DNA of 64,000 nt from Acidobacteriota bacterium (GTDB lineage Bacteria; Acidobacteriota; Blastocatellia; Pyrinomonadales; Pyrinomonadaceae): assembly GCA_019639135.1 (NCBI GenBank), contig JAHBSL010000001.1, positions 62,001-126,000 of the forward strand. Reading direction: 5' to 3'. A program made the position numbers and the translations under genes. The notes under the pieces are model-generated. The model made no database searches, had not been told where the DNA came from, and worked only from the letters and a program-made list of their open reading frames with translations. The first letter of the stretch is position 1. Every line of letters starts with the position of its first letter. Positions 53,854 through 63,083 of the stretch are shown here, in pieces.

Positions 53854-54719
53854 TGTTCGGCGCCCTCGCTTTCGGCGTTTGAGGCAAAGAGCGTCCTCAA
53901 TCCCGTTTCGTTACCAATCTCAGGCGACCAATCGAGCTCCTGCGTCACACGCCCGATATCCGAAACGTAATTGAACGGCACCGGGTCGGGCAGCGGCGAG
54001 CCCATAACTGCCTGGAACCCGGAGGCTGTTTCGAGCATCCCAACGAGGTTAGAAAGCGATGTCGCATTCTTTGGGCCACCGCCGAGGTTGTAGGTACCGT
54101 GGCGGATCACCGAATCGATGAATGCTTTGCAGGCTTTGGCGAAGTCATCGACGTGCAAAAGATCGCGGACCGGCCGTCCCGCTCCGGGAAGCCTGATCGG
54201 CCGACCCTGATCGAGACAATCGGCATAGTGGCCGACGAAGCCCGGCGTATTGTCCTCGGTCGCCGGTGCATACACGGTTGAGAGTCGAAAGATACACGAA
54301 CGGAAACGCCGCCGGTGCGAATAATAATCAACGTAGTGCTCGGCGACGAGCTTTGACCATTCGAGCGGCGATTGGCCTGAGTAAAGCGTCGGGCAGGTTT
54401 CGGAAACCTCACGAAAATTATCGGCAAAGCGTCCGTAAACGTCCTTGGTCGAGGCGAAAATGAAGATCGAGTCTTCTTTCATTACACGCAGAAGATTGAC
54501 GGTGCCTTCGACATTCGTCAGGAAAACTTCCTCCGCATTTTCGTGCGATTTGTCCATTGACGCAGCCAGATGGATAACAACGTCGTAGTCGGCCGCCATC
54601 TGGGTGTCTTGGAGGTTCAGGATATCGAGGCCCGATCGACGCGAGAGATCGTCGGCTTCAAAGAAGCGCCTGATGTGTGTGCCGAGATAGCCGCTGCCGC
54701 CTGTAACAAGGATCTTCAT
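53850..54719 (-). CDS. NAD-dependent epimerase/dehydratase family protein (atypical)
   Basis: The 289-residue extended SDR has the glycine motif KILVTGGSGYLGTHIRRFF and DVVIHLAASMDKSHENAEEV, FIFASTKDVYGRFADN. At the usual YxxxK site the sequence is SPLEWSKLVAEHYV: the Lys is present but Leu replaces the catalytic Tyr. It may therefore use other chemistry or a surrogate residue. C-terminal sugar-nucleotide-type residues (RPVRDLLHVDDFAKACKAFI) suggest a nucleotide sugar substrate. First gene of the heptose operon. Confidence 0.85.
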   Translation of the reverse strand: MKILVTGGSGYLGTHIRRFFEADDLSRRSGLDILNLQDTQMAADYDVVIHLAASMDKSHENAEEVFLTNVEGTVNLLRVMKEDSIFIFASTKDVYGRFADNFREVSETCPTLYSGQSPLEWSKLVAEHYVDYYSHRRRFRSCIFRLSTVYAPATEDNTPGFVGHYADCLDQGRPIRLPGAGRPVRDLLHVDDFAKACKAFIDSVIRHGTYNLGGGPKNATSLSNLVGMLETASGFQAVMGSPLPDPVPFNYVSDIGRVTQELDWSPEIGNETGLRTLFASNAESEGAEQ

Positions 54720-54818
54720 CGTATGAATTTGCTAGACACTATATGCGAAAAACTTATAGAATTTTACAAGGCACACGCTGCAAATGCGAAGCGAGTGCCC
54801 GCCCCCGCCGTTTAACCG

Positions 54819-57623
54819 ATGCCGGATCCGTTCTATAAGCGAAGCAGCCGTTCTAAACTCCCGCCAAAGGGTTGGGTGAAAAAGCGCCGTCGCGGCGCGG
54901 TGTCTTTCCGTGCCGAACCGTTGCCGTGGTACAAACGGCTGCTTGGGGCGGTATTCAACCGATGGACGTTTGCCATCTCGGGATTTCTTGCAGTCGTCGG
55001 GTTCTTGACATTCACCTATTTCTGGTTCGAATACTCTGACCGGATCGACCGCAGGCTGCTGAGCGGCGAGGTCTTTACGCCGACCGCCGGAATTTATTCT
55101 TCGCCAAAGAATCTCCGCAAGGGCGAGGCGATGTCATCGCTTGACCTTGTAGAATACCTAAAGACGGCCGGATACATCGAGAAAAACAACAAGGCAGATG
55201 CGGCCCGCAGCCGATATTCATTTGTCGGCAATGAGATGTTGATCGAGCCGGGCGAAACCGCCGTTATCGACGGCACACGTAATTTCCCGAATCTTCGCAT
55301 TCGCTTTGCGAAGGACAATAAGGCCGTTGAATCGATCCATGACCTTGATTCGGGCAGCGAAGCCAACCAGGCGTTTCTCGAGCCGAAGATGCTGAGCACG
55401 ATCGCCGGCGAGGGCGATGGCCGGAGGCGGACCGTGAAGTTTGCCGACCTGCCGCCGCATCTTGTAAAAGCGATAACTGTAACAGAAGACCGGGCATTCT
55501 TTGACCATTACGGCGTCAACTTCCGCGGCATCCTTCGGGCACTCTGGCGGCGTTACGACGGCGAGGAGGACAGCCCGATCGCCAATCAGGGCGGTTCGTC
55601 GATCACGCAGCAGCTTGTAAAGAATCTTTTCCTCTCGAGCGAGCCGACGCTCGAACGCAAAGCAAAGGAGGCGTTCATGTCGGTGATCCTCGAGACCCGG
55701 CTGACGAAGGAAGAGATCTTCACACTTTACGCAAATCAGATCTACCTCGGGCAGCAGCTCGGTGTTTCGATCTACGGAGTTGGCGAGGCCTCGAACGCGT
55801 ATTTTGGAAAAGACGTCGCCCAACTAACGCTTCCCGAGGCCGCGTTCCTCGCGGGTATACTGCGCAGCCCGAACCGCTACAATCCGTACAAAAATCCGGA
55901 GCGTGTTCAAGAGCGCAGAAATCAGGTGCTGATCTCGATGCTTGAAGCGGGCGAGATCTCGTCACAGCAATTTGAGCAGGCACGGCAGGTAAAGCTCGAG
56001 CTTCGCGAGGTCTCAAGCCGGCGAGACCTGCAAGGAATGCCGTATTTTTCGCAATACGTCGTTGACACTCTGCCGAACCTCGTAAGAGATCCCGAGGCCC
56101 TGCAGCACCTGCGGGTTTATACCTCAATCGACCCCGACTTACAGAAGATAGCCTACGAGATCGTCAATCGGCGGCTCGAGCGGCTCGAGAAGCTTTTCAG
56201 GAAAAAGGAACCGGGAAACCTCAATGCCGCGTTGGTATCGATCAGGCCGAAGACTGGAGAGATCGTCGCGATGGTCGGCGGCCGCAACTTTCTTGACAAT
56301 CAGTTCAACCGGGCGACGAGCGCGATGCGGCAGCCTGGGTCGGTCTTCAAGCCCTTTGTTTACGCAGCGGCGATAAATTCGGCTTACGAGCCGGCAACGC
56401 GGGTCTTCACGGCGGCGAGCGTGATGAAGGACGAGAAAAAGATCTTCACCTTCAACCGCGACACTTACGCCCCGAACAATTACGGCGACACCTTCTCTAA
56501 CAAAGAGATAACGCTTCGCGACGCTCTCGTGAAAAGCAAGAACACCATCACGGTTGATCTTGCGATGCAGGTGAACGTCGGGCGGGTAATGAACCTCGCC
56601 GCAAAGGCGGGTCTGCCGAAGGTCGAGCGTGCGTATCCTTCGATGGCTCTGGGAACGGCCGAGGCGACACCGCTGCAGGTCGCAACGGGTTACACTGCTT
56701 TCGCAAATCTCGGCGACCGCGTCCTGCCGATGCCGATCACGAAGATCACCCGCGGCGACGGAACAACGCGGACGCAGCCAATGGTCGATAAACAAAGCGT
56801 TTTGCGGCCAGATGTCGCTTACATTATGAATGACATAATGAAGGACATCGTCAGCCGAGGAACCGCGGCCGAACTCGCGGGATGGGGTTTTCGCAATCAA
56901 TCCGGAAAGGCGGCGTTTGCCGGCAAGACCGGCACTTCACGCGACGGCTGGTTCGCCGGGTTTACGCCGGAACTCGTGACGGTCGTGTATGTCGGTTTCG
57001 ACAATAACGACGACCTCGGGATGAAGGGCTCTGATTCGGCGATGCCGATATGGGCGGAGTTTATGAAGGCGGCTCTCGAACGCCATCCGGAATGGAACGG
57101 CGACTGGGCGATGCCGGCGGGAATCAGAAAGGCCGAGATCGATATCAGGAACGGTTCGCTCGTCCGCGAACTCGATGGAACTGAAACGGCCGAACCGGAA
57201 CCGACGCCGACTCCCTCACCTTCGTCGGCAAACGCAGCACTCGATGATCCAGCGTGGGCCGTGGAGGAAGTGCCGGTAAAGAAAGAGGTCTTTGTCACCG
57301 AAGTACCGGCCGAGTTTCGGCGAGTTGAGCTTTTCATTGCCGGGACGATCCCGGCACGCAAGCTCATCGAAACAGATTCGGAGTTTGACATCGACGCCGA
57401 GCCCTCGCCAACACCGCTCGGCGGTACCTGGCAGGAAAGAATTGAAGGCGAAGAGCCAAATCCGGGAGAGCCGCAACGGCAGCAGCGGGAACGAGCACTG
57501 GGAGCGTCGGTCGTGGTTTGTCCGTTGACCGGTATGCGAGCTTCCTCGAAATGTCCCTCGCGGGAGGTGCGAACCTTTCCGGAAGGCTCTGAGCCGAGAG
57601 ATTTCTGTACATTCCATAGATAG
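54819..57623 (+). CDS. class A penicillin-binding protein (bifunctional transglycosylase/transpeptidase)
   Basis: The 934-residue protein has one membrane helix (about 42-65), a UB2H-like region, and a GT51 domain (TVTEDRAFFDHYGVNFRGIL carries the catalytic Glu; GGSSITQQLVKNLFL, NQIYLGQQLGVSIYGVGEAS). The transpeptidase has SxxK in MRQPGSVFKPFVYAAAINS, SxN in KSKNTITVDL and KTG in FAGKTGTSRDGWFAGFTPE. A Pro/Thr/Glu-rich tail (about 795-810) and a short Cys-containing end (VCPLTGMRASSKCPSREVRT) follow. It makes glycan strands and cross-links them in the periplasm. Confidence 0.95.
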   Translation: MPDPFYKRSSRSKLPPKGWVKKRRRGAVSFRAEPLPWYKRLLGAVFNRWTFAISGFLAVVGFLTFTYFWFEYSDRIDRRLLSGEVFTPTAGIYSSPKNLRKGEAMSSLDLVEYLKTAGYIEKNNKADAARSRYSFVGNEMLIEPGETAVIDGTRNFPNLRIRFAKDNKAVESIHDLDSGSEANQAFLEPKMLSTIAGEGDGRRRTVKFADLPPHLVKAITVTEDRAFFDHYGVNFRGILRALWRRYDGEEDSPIANQGGSSITQQLVKNLFLSSEPTLERKAKEAFMSVILETRLTKEEIFTLYANQIYLGQQLGVSIYGVGEASNAYFGKDVAQLTLPEAAFLAGILRSPNRYNPYKNPERVQERRNQVLISMLEAGEISSQQFEQARQVKLELREVSSRRDLQGMPYFSQYVVDTLPNLVRDPEALQHLRVYTSIDPDLQKIAYEIVNRRLERLEKLFRKKEPGNLNAALVSIRPKTGEIVAMVGGRNFLDNQFNRATSAMRQPGSVFKPFVYAAAINSAYEPATRVFTAASVMKDEKKIFTFNRDTYAPNNYGDTFSNKEITLRDALVKSKNTITVDLAMQVNVGRVMNLAAKAGLPKVERAYPSMALGTAEATPLQVATGYTAFANLGDRVLPMPITKITRGDGTTRTQPMVDKQSVLRPDVAYIMNDIMKDIVSRGTAAELAGWGFRNQSGKAAFAGKTGTSRDGWFAGFTPELVTVVYVGFDNNDDLGMKGSDSAMPIWAEFMKAALERHPEWNGDWAMPAGIRKAEIDIRNGSLVRELDGTETAEPEPTPTPSPSSANAALDDPAWAVEEVPVKKEVFVTEVPAEFRRVELFIAGTIPARKLIETDSEFDIDAEPSPTPLGGTWQERIEGEEPNPGEPQRQQRERALGASVVVCPLTGMRASSKCPSREVRTFPEGSEPRDFCTFHR

Positions 57624-57653
57624 GATCGAGGATGTCTAAACGGTGAAACCTGG

Positions 57654-57744
57654 AGCTCAGCGTTCTCTGCAACTTTCCGTGCGGCCTCTTCGTTGAGATC
57701 AGGTAAACGCTGAGGCCGCTGAGGTTTGCGCAGAGGTCGCTGAG
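57654..57744 (+). repeat. dispersed palindromic intergenic repeat, copy B
   Basis: Same family as the copy at 3372-3462: AGCTCAGCG...CTCTGC, AACGCTGAGGCCGCTGAG, GCGCAGAGGTCGCTGAG occur in the same order. It lies between the PBP stop and a terminator. Orientation is arbitrary. Confidence 0.6.
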
Positions 57745-57752
57745 CACAGGTT

Positions 57753-57793
57753 AAAAGCAGCACACGAAAACCGTGTTCCGTCGTGCTGCTTTT
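57753..57793. terminator. bidirectional terminator between PBP and prolyl oligopeptidase genes
   Basis: An 11-bp stem AAAAGCAGCAC/GTGCTGCTTTT (57753-57763 and 57783-57793) with an inner loop that itself can pair (CACG/CGTG). It has a T-run on each strand, serving both convergent genes. Confidence 0.8.
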
Positions 57794-57801
57794 CATTAAC
57801 C

Positions 57802-59916
57802 CTATTTCATCCCGAGATTCTTGAAGAGGAATCCGTATATATCCGCTTGTTCCTCGATGACCTTGGCGGTCGGTTTGCCTGCACCGTGGCCGGCTTTGGT
57901 TTCAATGCGGATGAGCACAGGTGCCTCGCCCGCCTGAGCAGCCTGCAACGCCGCGGCGTACTTGAAACTGTGGGCAGGGAAGACGCGGTCGTCGGTATCG
58001 GCGGTTGTCACGAGTGTCGCCGGATACTTGGTGCCCGGCTTGATGTTGTGGAGCGGCGAGTAGCTGTAAAGCACCTTGAATTCGTCCGGCTTTTTCGGGT
58101 CACCGTAGTCCGATTTCCAGAATGCACCGACCGTGAACTCGGTGAACCGCACCATGCCCATCACGCCGACGGCAGGCAATGCCGCACCGAAAAGATCGGG
58201 CCGCTGATTAAGAACGGCACCGACGAGCAGGCCGCCGTTCGAACCTCCCTGAATGGCAAGTTTCGGTGAGCTCGTGTACTTGTTATCGATGAGAAATTCC
58301 GCCGCGGCGATGAAGTCGTCAAACGTATTCTGCTTTTTGAGAACAGCACCATTTGCCCACCATTCTTTGCCATATTCGGCTCCGCCGCGGATGTTCGCAA
58401 CGGCATAGATACCACCCATTTCCATCCAGACAACGCGCGAGACCGAGAAGCCAGGCGTTTGGGAAATATTGAAACCGCCGTAGCCGTAAAGGATGGTCGG
58501 GTTGCTGCCGTCAAGCTTTAGGCCCTTTTTGTGGGTAATGAACATCGGGACGCGAGTACCGTCCTTGCTTGTGAAGAAGACCTGCTTCACTTCATAGTCC
58601 GAAGGGTCGAACTTGACCTGTGCCTGGCGGAAGAGTTTGCTCTTGCCGGTCTTCATGTCGTAGTGGTAGATGGTCGGCGGGGCATTGTAGCTCGAGAACG
58701 TGTAAAACGTTTCTGTATCTGTCTGCTTACCGCCAAAGCCGCCCGCCGAGCCGATGCCCGGAAGCTCGACGTCGCGGACATGCTTGCCGTCCTTGTCAAA
58801 GATCTTGATCTTTGTGTACGCGTCTTTGAGGTAATTGGCGACGAACTGGTTGTTGATCATCTGCAATCCATTGAGCGTTTCGGCGGCCTGCGGGATGACC
58901 TCTTTCCAGATCCGGGTGCGTGCGAGGACGTTGATGCTGACAAGTTTGCCGCGTTCGGCGTCTTTATCCGTGCGGAAATAAAAGACGGGGCCGTCATTGC
59001 CGACGAATGACCAGCTTGCCGTGCGTTCTGCGACGAGCGGGACGATCGGTGAATCCGGTCGCGAGAGATCCTTGAAATGGACCTCGTTCATTCGCTGCGT
59101 TCCCTTTGAGGTGAAGATCAGATACCACTTGCCGTCCTCGGTGACGAGGCCGCCGGAGGTGAGTTCACCATCATCATTGCGTTCGTAAATGACCTTGTCT
59201 TCCGAGATCGGTGTGCCGAGCTTGTGGAAATAGATCTTAGGAAACTTATTGGCTGCCCTCAGTTCGGCTCCCGCTTCCGGGGCCGGGTACCTTTGATAAA
59301 AGAACCCCGAGTTATCATTCAGCCAAGCGACGCCGCCCTGGCGGTTCGGTGGGAGCGTGTCGGAGAGATGCTCGCCGGTCTCGACATTCATTATCCGCCA
59401 CTCGGTCCGGTCTGATCCCGAACGGGCAACGCCGTAGGCCCAGAGCTTGCCGTCCTCGGTGAATGACGAACCGCTGAGTGCTGCGGTTCCGTCAGCAGAA
59501 AGCTTGTTCGGGTCAAAAAAGATCTTGCCGGGGTCGTTGATCGAATCCGTGATGTAAAGAACGGACTGATTCTGCAGGCCATCGTTGCGGCTGTAAATGT
59601 ACCGCTTGCCGATCTTCGAGGGGGCAGAGACGCGTTCGTAGTTCCAGAGCTCCGTCAGCCGCTCGCGGATACGGGCACGCTGCGGAATGGTCTCAAAGTA
59701 TGAGTTGGTGAGCTTGTTCTGTGCTTCGATCCAGCTTTGTGTTTCTGCCGAGCCGGTATCTTCCATCCAACGGTATGGGTCAGCGACCTTGACCCCATGA
59801 AAGTCATCGACCTGATTCGCCTTTCGGGCCTTTGGGTAGTCGAAACCCTTTTGAGCCGGAATCGTGAGAACAAGAACCGAAAGAACGGTTACGAAAGAAA
59901 GCGCTTTTCTAAACAT
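57802..59916 (-). CDS. prolyl oligopeptidase, S9A family, secreted
   Basis: The 704-residue peptidase has a signal peptide (LSFVTVLSVLVLTIPAQ), an N-terminal seven-bladed propeller (about 60-430, e.g. DDFHGVKVADPYRWMEDTGS at the start) and a C-terminal alpha/beta hydrolase domain. The nucleophile Ser is in LAIQGGSNGGLLVGAVL near residue 560, Asp in TTADTDDRVFPAH and His in ETKAGHGAGKPTAK. It cuts short proline-containing peptides in the periplasm. A good promoter and Shine-Dalgarno (GGAGG) precede it. Confidence 0.95.
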   Translation of the reverse strand: MFRKALSFVTVLSVLVLTIPAQKGFDYPKARKANQVDDFHGVKVADPYRWMEDTGSAETQSWIEAQNKLTNSYFETIPQRARIRERLTELWNYERVSAPSKIGKRYIYSRNDGLQNQSVLYITDSINDPGKIFFDPNKLSADGTAALSGSSFTEDGKLWAYGVARSGSDRTEWRIMNVETGEHLSDTLPPNRQGGVAWLNDNSGFFYQRYPAPEAGAELRAANKFPKIYFHKLGTPISEDKVIYERNDDGELTSGGLVTEDGKWYLIFTSKGTQRMNEVHFKDLSRPDSPIVPLVAERTASWSFVGNDGPVFYFRTDKDAERGKLVSINVLARTRIWKEVIPQAAETLNGLQMINNQFVANYLKDAYTKIKIFDKDGKHVRDVELPGIGSAGGFGGKQTDTETFYTFSSYNAPPTIYHYDMKTGKSKLFRQAQVKFDPSDYEVKQVFFTSKDGTRVPMFITHKKGLKLDGSNPTILYGYGGFNISQTPGFSVSRVVWMEMGGIYAVANIRGGAEYGKEWWANGAVLKKQNTFDDFIAAAEFLIDNKYTSSPKLAIQGGSNGGLLVGAVLNQRPDLFGAALPAVGVMGMVRFTEFTVGAFWKSDYGDPKKPDEFKVLYSYSPLHNIKPGTKYPATLVTTADTDDRVFPAHSFKYAAALQAAQAGEAPVLIRIETKAGHGAGKPTAKVIEEQADIYGFLFKNLGMK

Positions 59917-59957
59917 ATTGACGTGCGAACCTCCGAGAACTAAATGTGTAATTCAGA

Positions 59958-59986
59958 ATTATAGTTCGCCCGTTCAGAGGAAACAA
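59958..59986 (-). promoter_or_regulatory. promoter of the prolyl oligopeptidase gene
   Basis: On the minus strand TTGTTT (59981-59986), 17 bp, then a perfect TATAAT (59958-59963). Start near 59951 gives a 35-nt leader with GGAGG twelve bases before the ATG. Confidence 0.65.
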
Positions 59987-59995
59987 TAAAGGAGC

Positions 59996-62302
59996 CTAAA
60001 AAAGCGGAATATGCGGCTGTGTGCCCGAATCGGAATGTAGTTCGATGGCAGGGTCCTTTGAGGAGGGCAGCCACGCGTGCCGTGCGTAAAGGAGCTTTTC
60101 CATGTCCTCTGCCGCCCGCGGCTTGGAGAAAAGAAAGCCCTGGCCGAAATCGCATCCGAGATTGCGGAGCATCGCAAGCTGAGCTTCGGTCTCGATGCCT
60201 TCGGCGACGAGCCGCATCTTCAGGTTCGTGCCAAGCGAGATTATCGTCTGTAAGATACCGGAATCCTCGCCGCGTTCGCCTGCACCGCTTACAAAGCTGC
60301 GGTCGATCTTGAGCGTGTCAAAGGGCAATCTGTGCAGATAGCTGAGCGAAGAGTAGCCCGTGCCGAAGTCGTCGATGCTGAGCTTGACGCCCAGGGCTTT
60401 AAGTCGATTGAGCAACGAGATAGAACGCTCGGCGTTTTCCATCGCCGTGCTTTCCGTGATCTCGAGCTTCAGCGTCTCGGGGCGGATGCCCGAGAACTCG
60501 AGTGCGTTCTCGACCTGATCCGAAAGATCATCGCTCGAAAGATGCCGGCCGGCGATGTTAACGCTGACCTCCAGGTCCGCAAGATCCGGCCCGATCTTTT
60601 GCCAAGCGGCGATCTGTTTGGTCGTCTCAAGAAGGATCCAGTTGGTGATCGGCTGGATTAGGTCGGAACTTTCGGCGATAGGGATAAACTTGTTCGGCGG
60701 AATATTGCCGAATTCAGGATGGTGCCACCGAAGTAATGCCTCAAACCCTGAAAGCCGGCCGTCTCGGAGCGATACTATCGGTTGATAGTGCATCGAAAGC
60801 TCGTTCCGCTCGACGGCATGGCGCAGATCCATCTCGAACCGAACGCGCTCGAGGAAGCGGTGGCGGAGTTCCTTGGTAAAGACCGCCGGCCCGTCTTTTC
60901 GTTCCTTCGCATAGTGCATCGCGATATCTGCGTCGCGAAGGATCTCTTCGGGTGAATCGTATTCGGCGTCGCAAGGGGCGATGCCGATGTTAACGTCTAT
61001 CGAAACCCGGTTGCCCCCGAGCGAGAACGGTTGAGTGATGTTTCGATGGATCTTGCGGGCGACCTTTTGGGCTTTCCCGGCCGTGGCGAGTCCGCGGAGA
61101 ACTATGGCAAATTCGTCTCCGCCTATGCGGGCGACAGTATCTTCTACGGTGACAACGCGCGAGAATCTCTTTGCGGCAACGGACAGCACTTTGTCGCCGA
61201 TCGTGTGGCCCAGAGTGTCGTTAATGTTCTTAAAGCTGCGGATGTCTAGAAAGAGCACCTGAAAAGTCGCCGAAGGATCCTGTTTGTAGCCATCGATCAG
61301 TTCGCGGAGAACATCGCCGAGGTGTTTTCGGTTTGCAAGACCGGTTAGTGAATCGTGGCTGGCGGCGTGCTGAAGCTCGCGTTCGCTTTTGCGAAGTGCG
61401 TCGTTTGCCCTGGCCTCTTTTTCGAGCGAGCGGCAGAGTTCCTGTGCGTAACTTTCGGCCTCTTTACGTCTGGTCTTTTCGATTTCGGCACGGCGGCGTT
61501 CGGAGTCGGCTTTTTGACGCTCGGCCTCTTCCACATTCGCTATAGAGCGGTTGATCTCATTGATCAACGTTCGATAGTTGATGTAAGCGACCGCGATCAC
61601 GATGAACGAGATCACTCCAAGTGCGACATCGCCGTAATTGAAGACCTTGAAGGCGGCACCGGCGATTCCCGCACCGGTGAAGTGGGTCAACGCCGACGAA
61701 ACGCAGTGCGTTTTCCAAATCTCCAGGAAACTGCTTTGAGTGCGAAGCTTCTGGTAAAAGGCCGCAAATGCCGAAGAGAAGAAAAAATGTGCAAGCGCGG
61801 TCATGCCAAGCACAGCAGCAAGCGTTCGTGTATCCGTGAGCCGAAGGTCAATAAAGGCGGAGCTGTAAACAGCATGTGAGAAAAGCTCAAGGGAGCCATA
61901 GGTTGCGGCGGCGATAAGAGCTGAAAGTGAGGAGTTGAAAATAACGAAGAAGATTGGTGTTTCCAACCTTCGCCTCTTCAGATAGATGCAATTCGAAGCG
62001 GTTTCTACGAATGCCGTGACAATAGCAAGTTCCCCGCCATAAACGATGAAGGTAAAAAAAACTATGGCATCGGAGAAACTGAGGGTCAGGTTCGATCCGG
62101 AAAGATCGAGTGTCATCCTCGGTGCGGCGAAGATCGCAAAGGCGAGAATGAAGATGTATCCGACTCCGATATTAGTGAACCAGGCGGCAGTCATTGATGC
62201 TAAAAGCGCAAGAATGCCTATCGCCGAAACCACCATCTTAATGTGGTAAGAAGGCTCAGTGCGTGAGTGGAGTTCGGCAGTTGTGACTAACGGATTCTCC
62301 AT
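59996..62302 (-). CDS. diguanylate cyclase/phosphodiesterase (GGDEF-EAL) with an N-terminal multi-helix membrane domain
   Basis: The 768-residue protein has about seven to eight membrane helices (about 25-250; MASE-like sensor), a coiled coil (about 255-310), a GGDEF domain (about 315-480) with SLTGLANRKHLGDVLRELI and ARIGGDEFAIVLRGL, and an EAL domain (about 500-755) with GRLSGFEALLRWHHPEFGNI, the ExL motif EALL, SIDDFGTGYSSLSYLHRLPF and LKIDRSFV. Both active sites look intact, so it may make or break c-di-GMP. It is upstream of nothing else in its direction here. Confidence 0.94.
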   Translation of the reverse strand: MENPLVTTAELHSRTEPSYHIKMVVSAIGILALLASMTAAWFTNIGVGYIFILAFAIFAAPRMTLDLSGSNLTLSFSDAIVFFTFIVYGGELAIVTAFVETASNCIYLKRRRLETPIFFVIFNSSLSALIAAATYGSLELFSHAVYSSAFIDLRLTDTRTLAAVLGMTALAHFFFSSAFAAFYQKLRTQSSFLEIWKTHCVSSALTHFTGAGIAGAAFKVFNYGDVALGVISFIVIAVAYINYRTLINEINRSIANVEEAERQKADSERRRAEIEKTRRKEAESYAQELCRSLEKEARANDALRKSERELQHAASHDSLTGLANRKHLGDVLRELIDGYKQDPSATFQVLFLDIRSFKNINDTLGHTIGDKVLSVAAKRFSRVVTVEDTVARIGGDEFAIVLRGLATAGKAQKVARKIHRNITQPFSLGGNRVSIDVNIGIAPCDAEYDSPEEILRDADIAMHYAKERKDGPAVFTKELRHRFLERVRFEMDLRHAVERNELSMHYQPIVSLRDGRLSGFEALLRWHHPEFGNIPPNKFIPIAESSDLIQPITNWILLETTKQIAAWQKIGPDLADLEVSVNIAGRHLSSDDLSDQVENALEFSGIRPETLKLEITESTAMENAERSISLLNRLKALGVKLSIDDFGTGYSSLSYLHRLPFDTLKIDRSFVSGAGERGEDSGILQTIISLGTNLKMRLVAEGIETEAQLAMLRNLGCDFGQGFLFSKPRAAEDMEKLLYARHAWLPSSKDPAIELHSDSGTQPHIPLF

Positions 62303-62639
62303 CCGGGATTGTGGAAGATTCGGATTCTCGATAAAGCTTGATTAGTTAAGGCCCAAATCACAGGCGGTATAATAATATCATCTGACCGCAAAATAATCCA
62401 GAAGATAATCTTGACCGAGGTTAGTTGTGTATATCTGCTAAACAGAAAGCTGTCGTATACAAAATATACACTCCTGTAAATGCTGCAAATACTAAGGTTG
62501 CATACGATTGTCTGTGTCTTCGTATATTCACTATCCGGCGTTCAAGCTATTATCCCGAACAGCGGGCGATCACAAGTGATCGAGGATAAGTGCAATGAAC
62601 ACAATAGTTTACACTTCGTTGAAGGCCTAGATTAAGCAG
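62303..62639. other. intergenic stretch between the GGDEF-EAL gene and the GIIINN gene
   Basis: No gene is supported. The stretch has several A/T-rich short dyads (for example GTATA-CAAAA-TATAC at 62456-62470), which could be operator sites, and TATAAT at 62370-62375 on the plus strand with no matching -35 box. It leads into the sigma-54-like site at 62640. Confidence 0.4.
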
Positions 62640-62655
62640 TGGCACAACGGTTGTA
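62640..62655 (+). promoter_or_regulatory. candidate sigma-54 promoter of the GIIINN gene
   Basis: TGGCAC (62640-62645), AACGG, TTGTA (62651-62655) fits the -24/-12 plan, with GT instead of GC at -12. The start would be near 62667, about 48 nt before the ATG. The site resembles the one before pilA. Confidence 0.5.
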
Positions 62656-62714
62656 TTTATTCAGGCAGCGAGAGACAAATGCTCTCAACAAAAAAAGGGA
62701 GAAGAGAGAAAACA

Positions 62715-63017
62715 ATGAGGAACCTAAAGAACATCGCAGCAACAATCGCACTTGCCGGAATGATCATGCTTGGCACAACAGTCGCTAACGCAGGCATCAT
62801 AATCAACAACGGAATTATCATCAACAATGGTGTAGGTAAAGAGACCAAAACGACCCAACAGTGCTCGGACAACTCCGAGAAGAAAGAATGGGGAATCATC
62901 ATCAACAACTTCGTTGGAATTATCATCAACGACCTTGTTGGTATCATCATCAACAACGCGACTCCGCGGCAGGATTGCGGAATCATCATCGACAACGGCA
63001 TCCTCGTAATGGACTGA
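62715..63017 (+). CDS. small secreted protein with GIIINN repeats
   Basis: The ATG at 62715 (after GAAGAGAG) gives 100 residues; an in-frame ATG at 62679 is less likely. A signal peptide (MRNLKNIAATIALAGMIMLG, ending ANA) would leave a mature protein starting GIIINNGIIINN. The unit GIIIN(N/D) occurs six times (GIIINNGIIINN, WGIIINNF, VGIIINDL, VGIIINNA, GIIIDNG). Two Cys (QQC, QDC) may pair. Short repeated Gly-Ile-Ile-Ile-Asn-Asn strands look like an amyloid or beta-helix coat. I recall similar GII-repeat proteins in Acidobacteria, but that is unverified. Function unknown. Confidence 0.72.
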   Translation: MRNLKNIAATIALAGMIMLGTTVANAGIIINNGIIINNGVGKETKTTQQCSDNSEKKEWGIIINNFVGIIINDLVGIIINNATPRQDCGIIIDNGILVMD

Positions 63018-63051
63018 TTTCGTTGATCAAAGAGTGTTAGCCCCACACCTT

Positions 63052-63080
63052 GAGGCGACCGTTCGTGCGACGGTCGCCTC
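63052..63080. terminator. shared hairpin between the GIIINN gene and the cysteine desulfurase gene
   Basis: An 11-bp perfect stem GAGGCGACCGT/ACGGTCGCCTC with a 7-nt loop lies 34 bp after the plus-strand stop and 3 bp after the minus-strand gene end. No long T-run follows on either strand, so termination is likely but not certain. Confidence 0.55.
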
Positions 63081-63083
63081 GCC

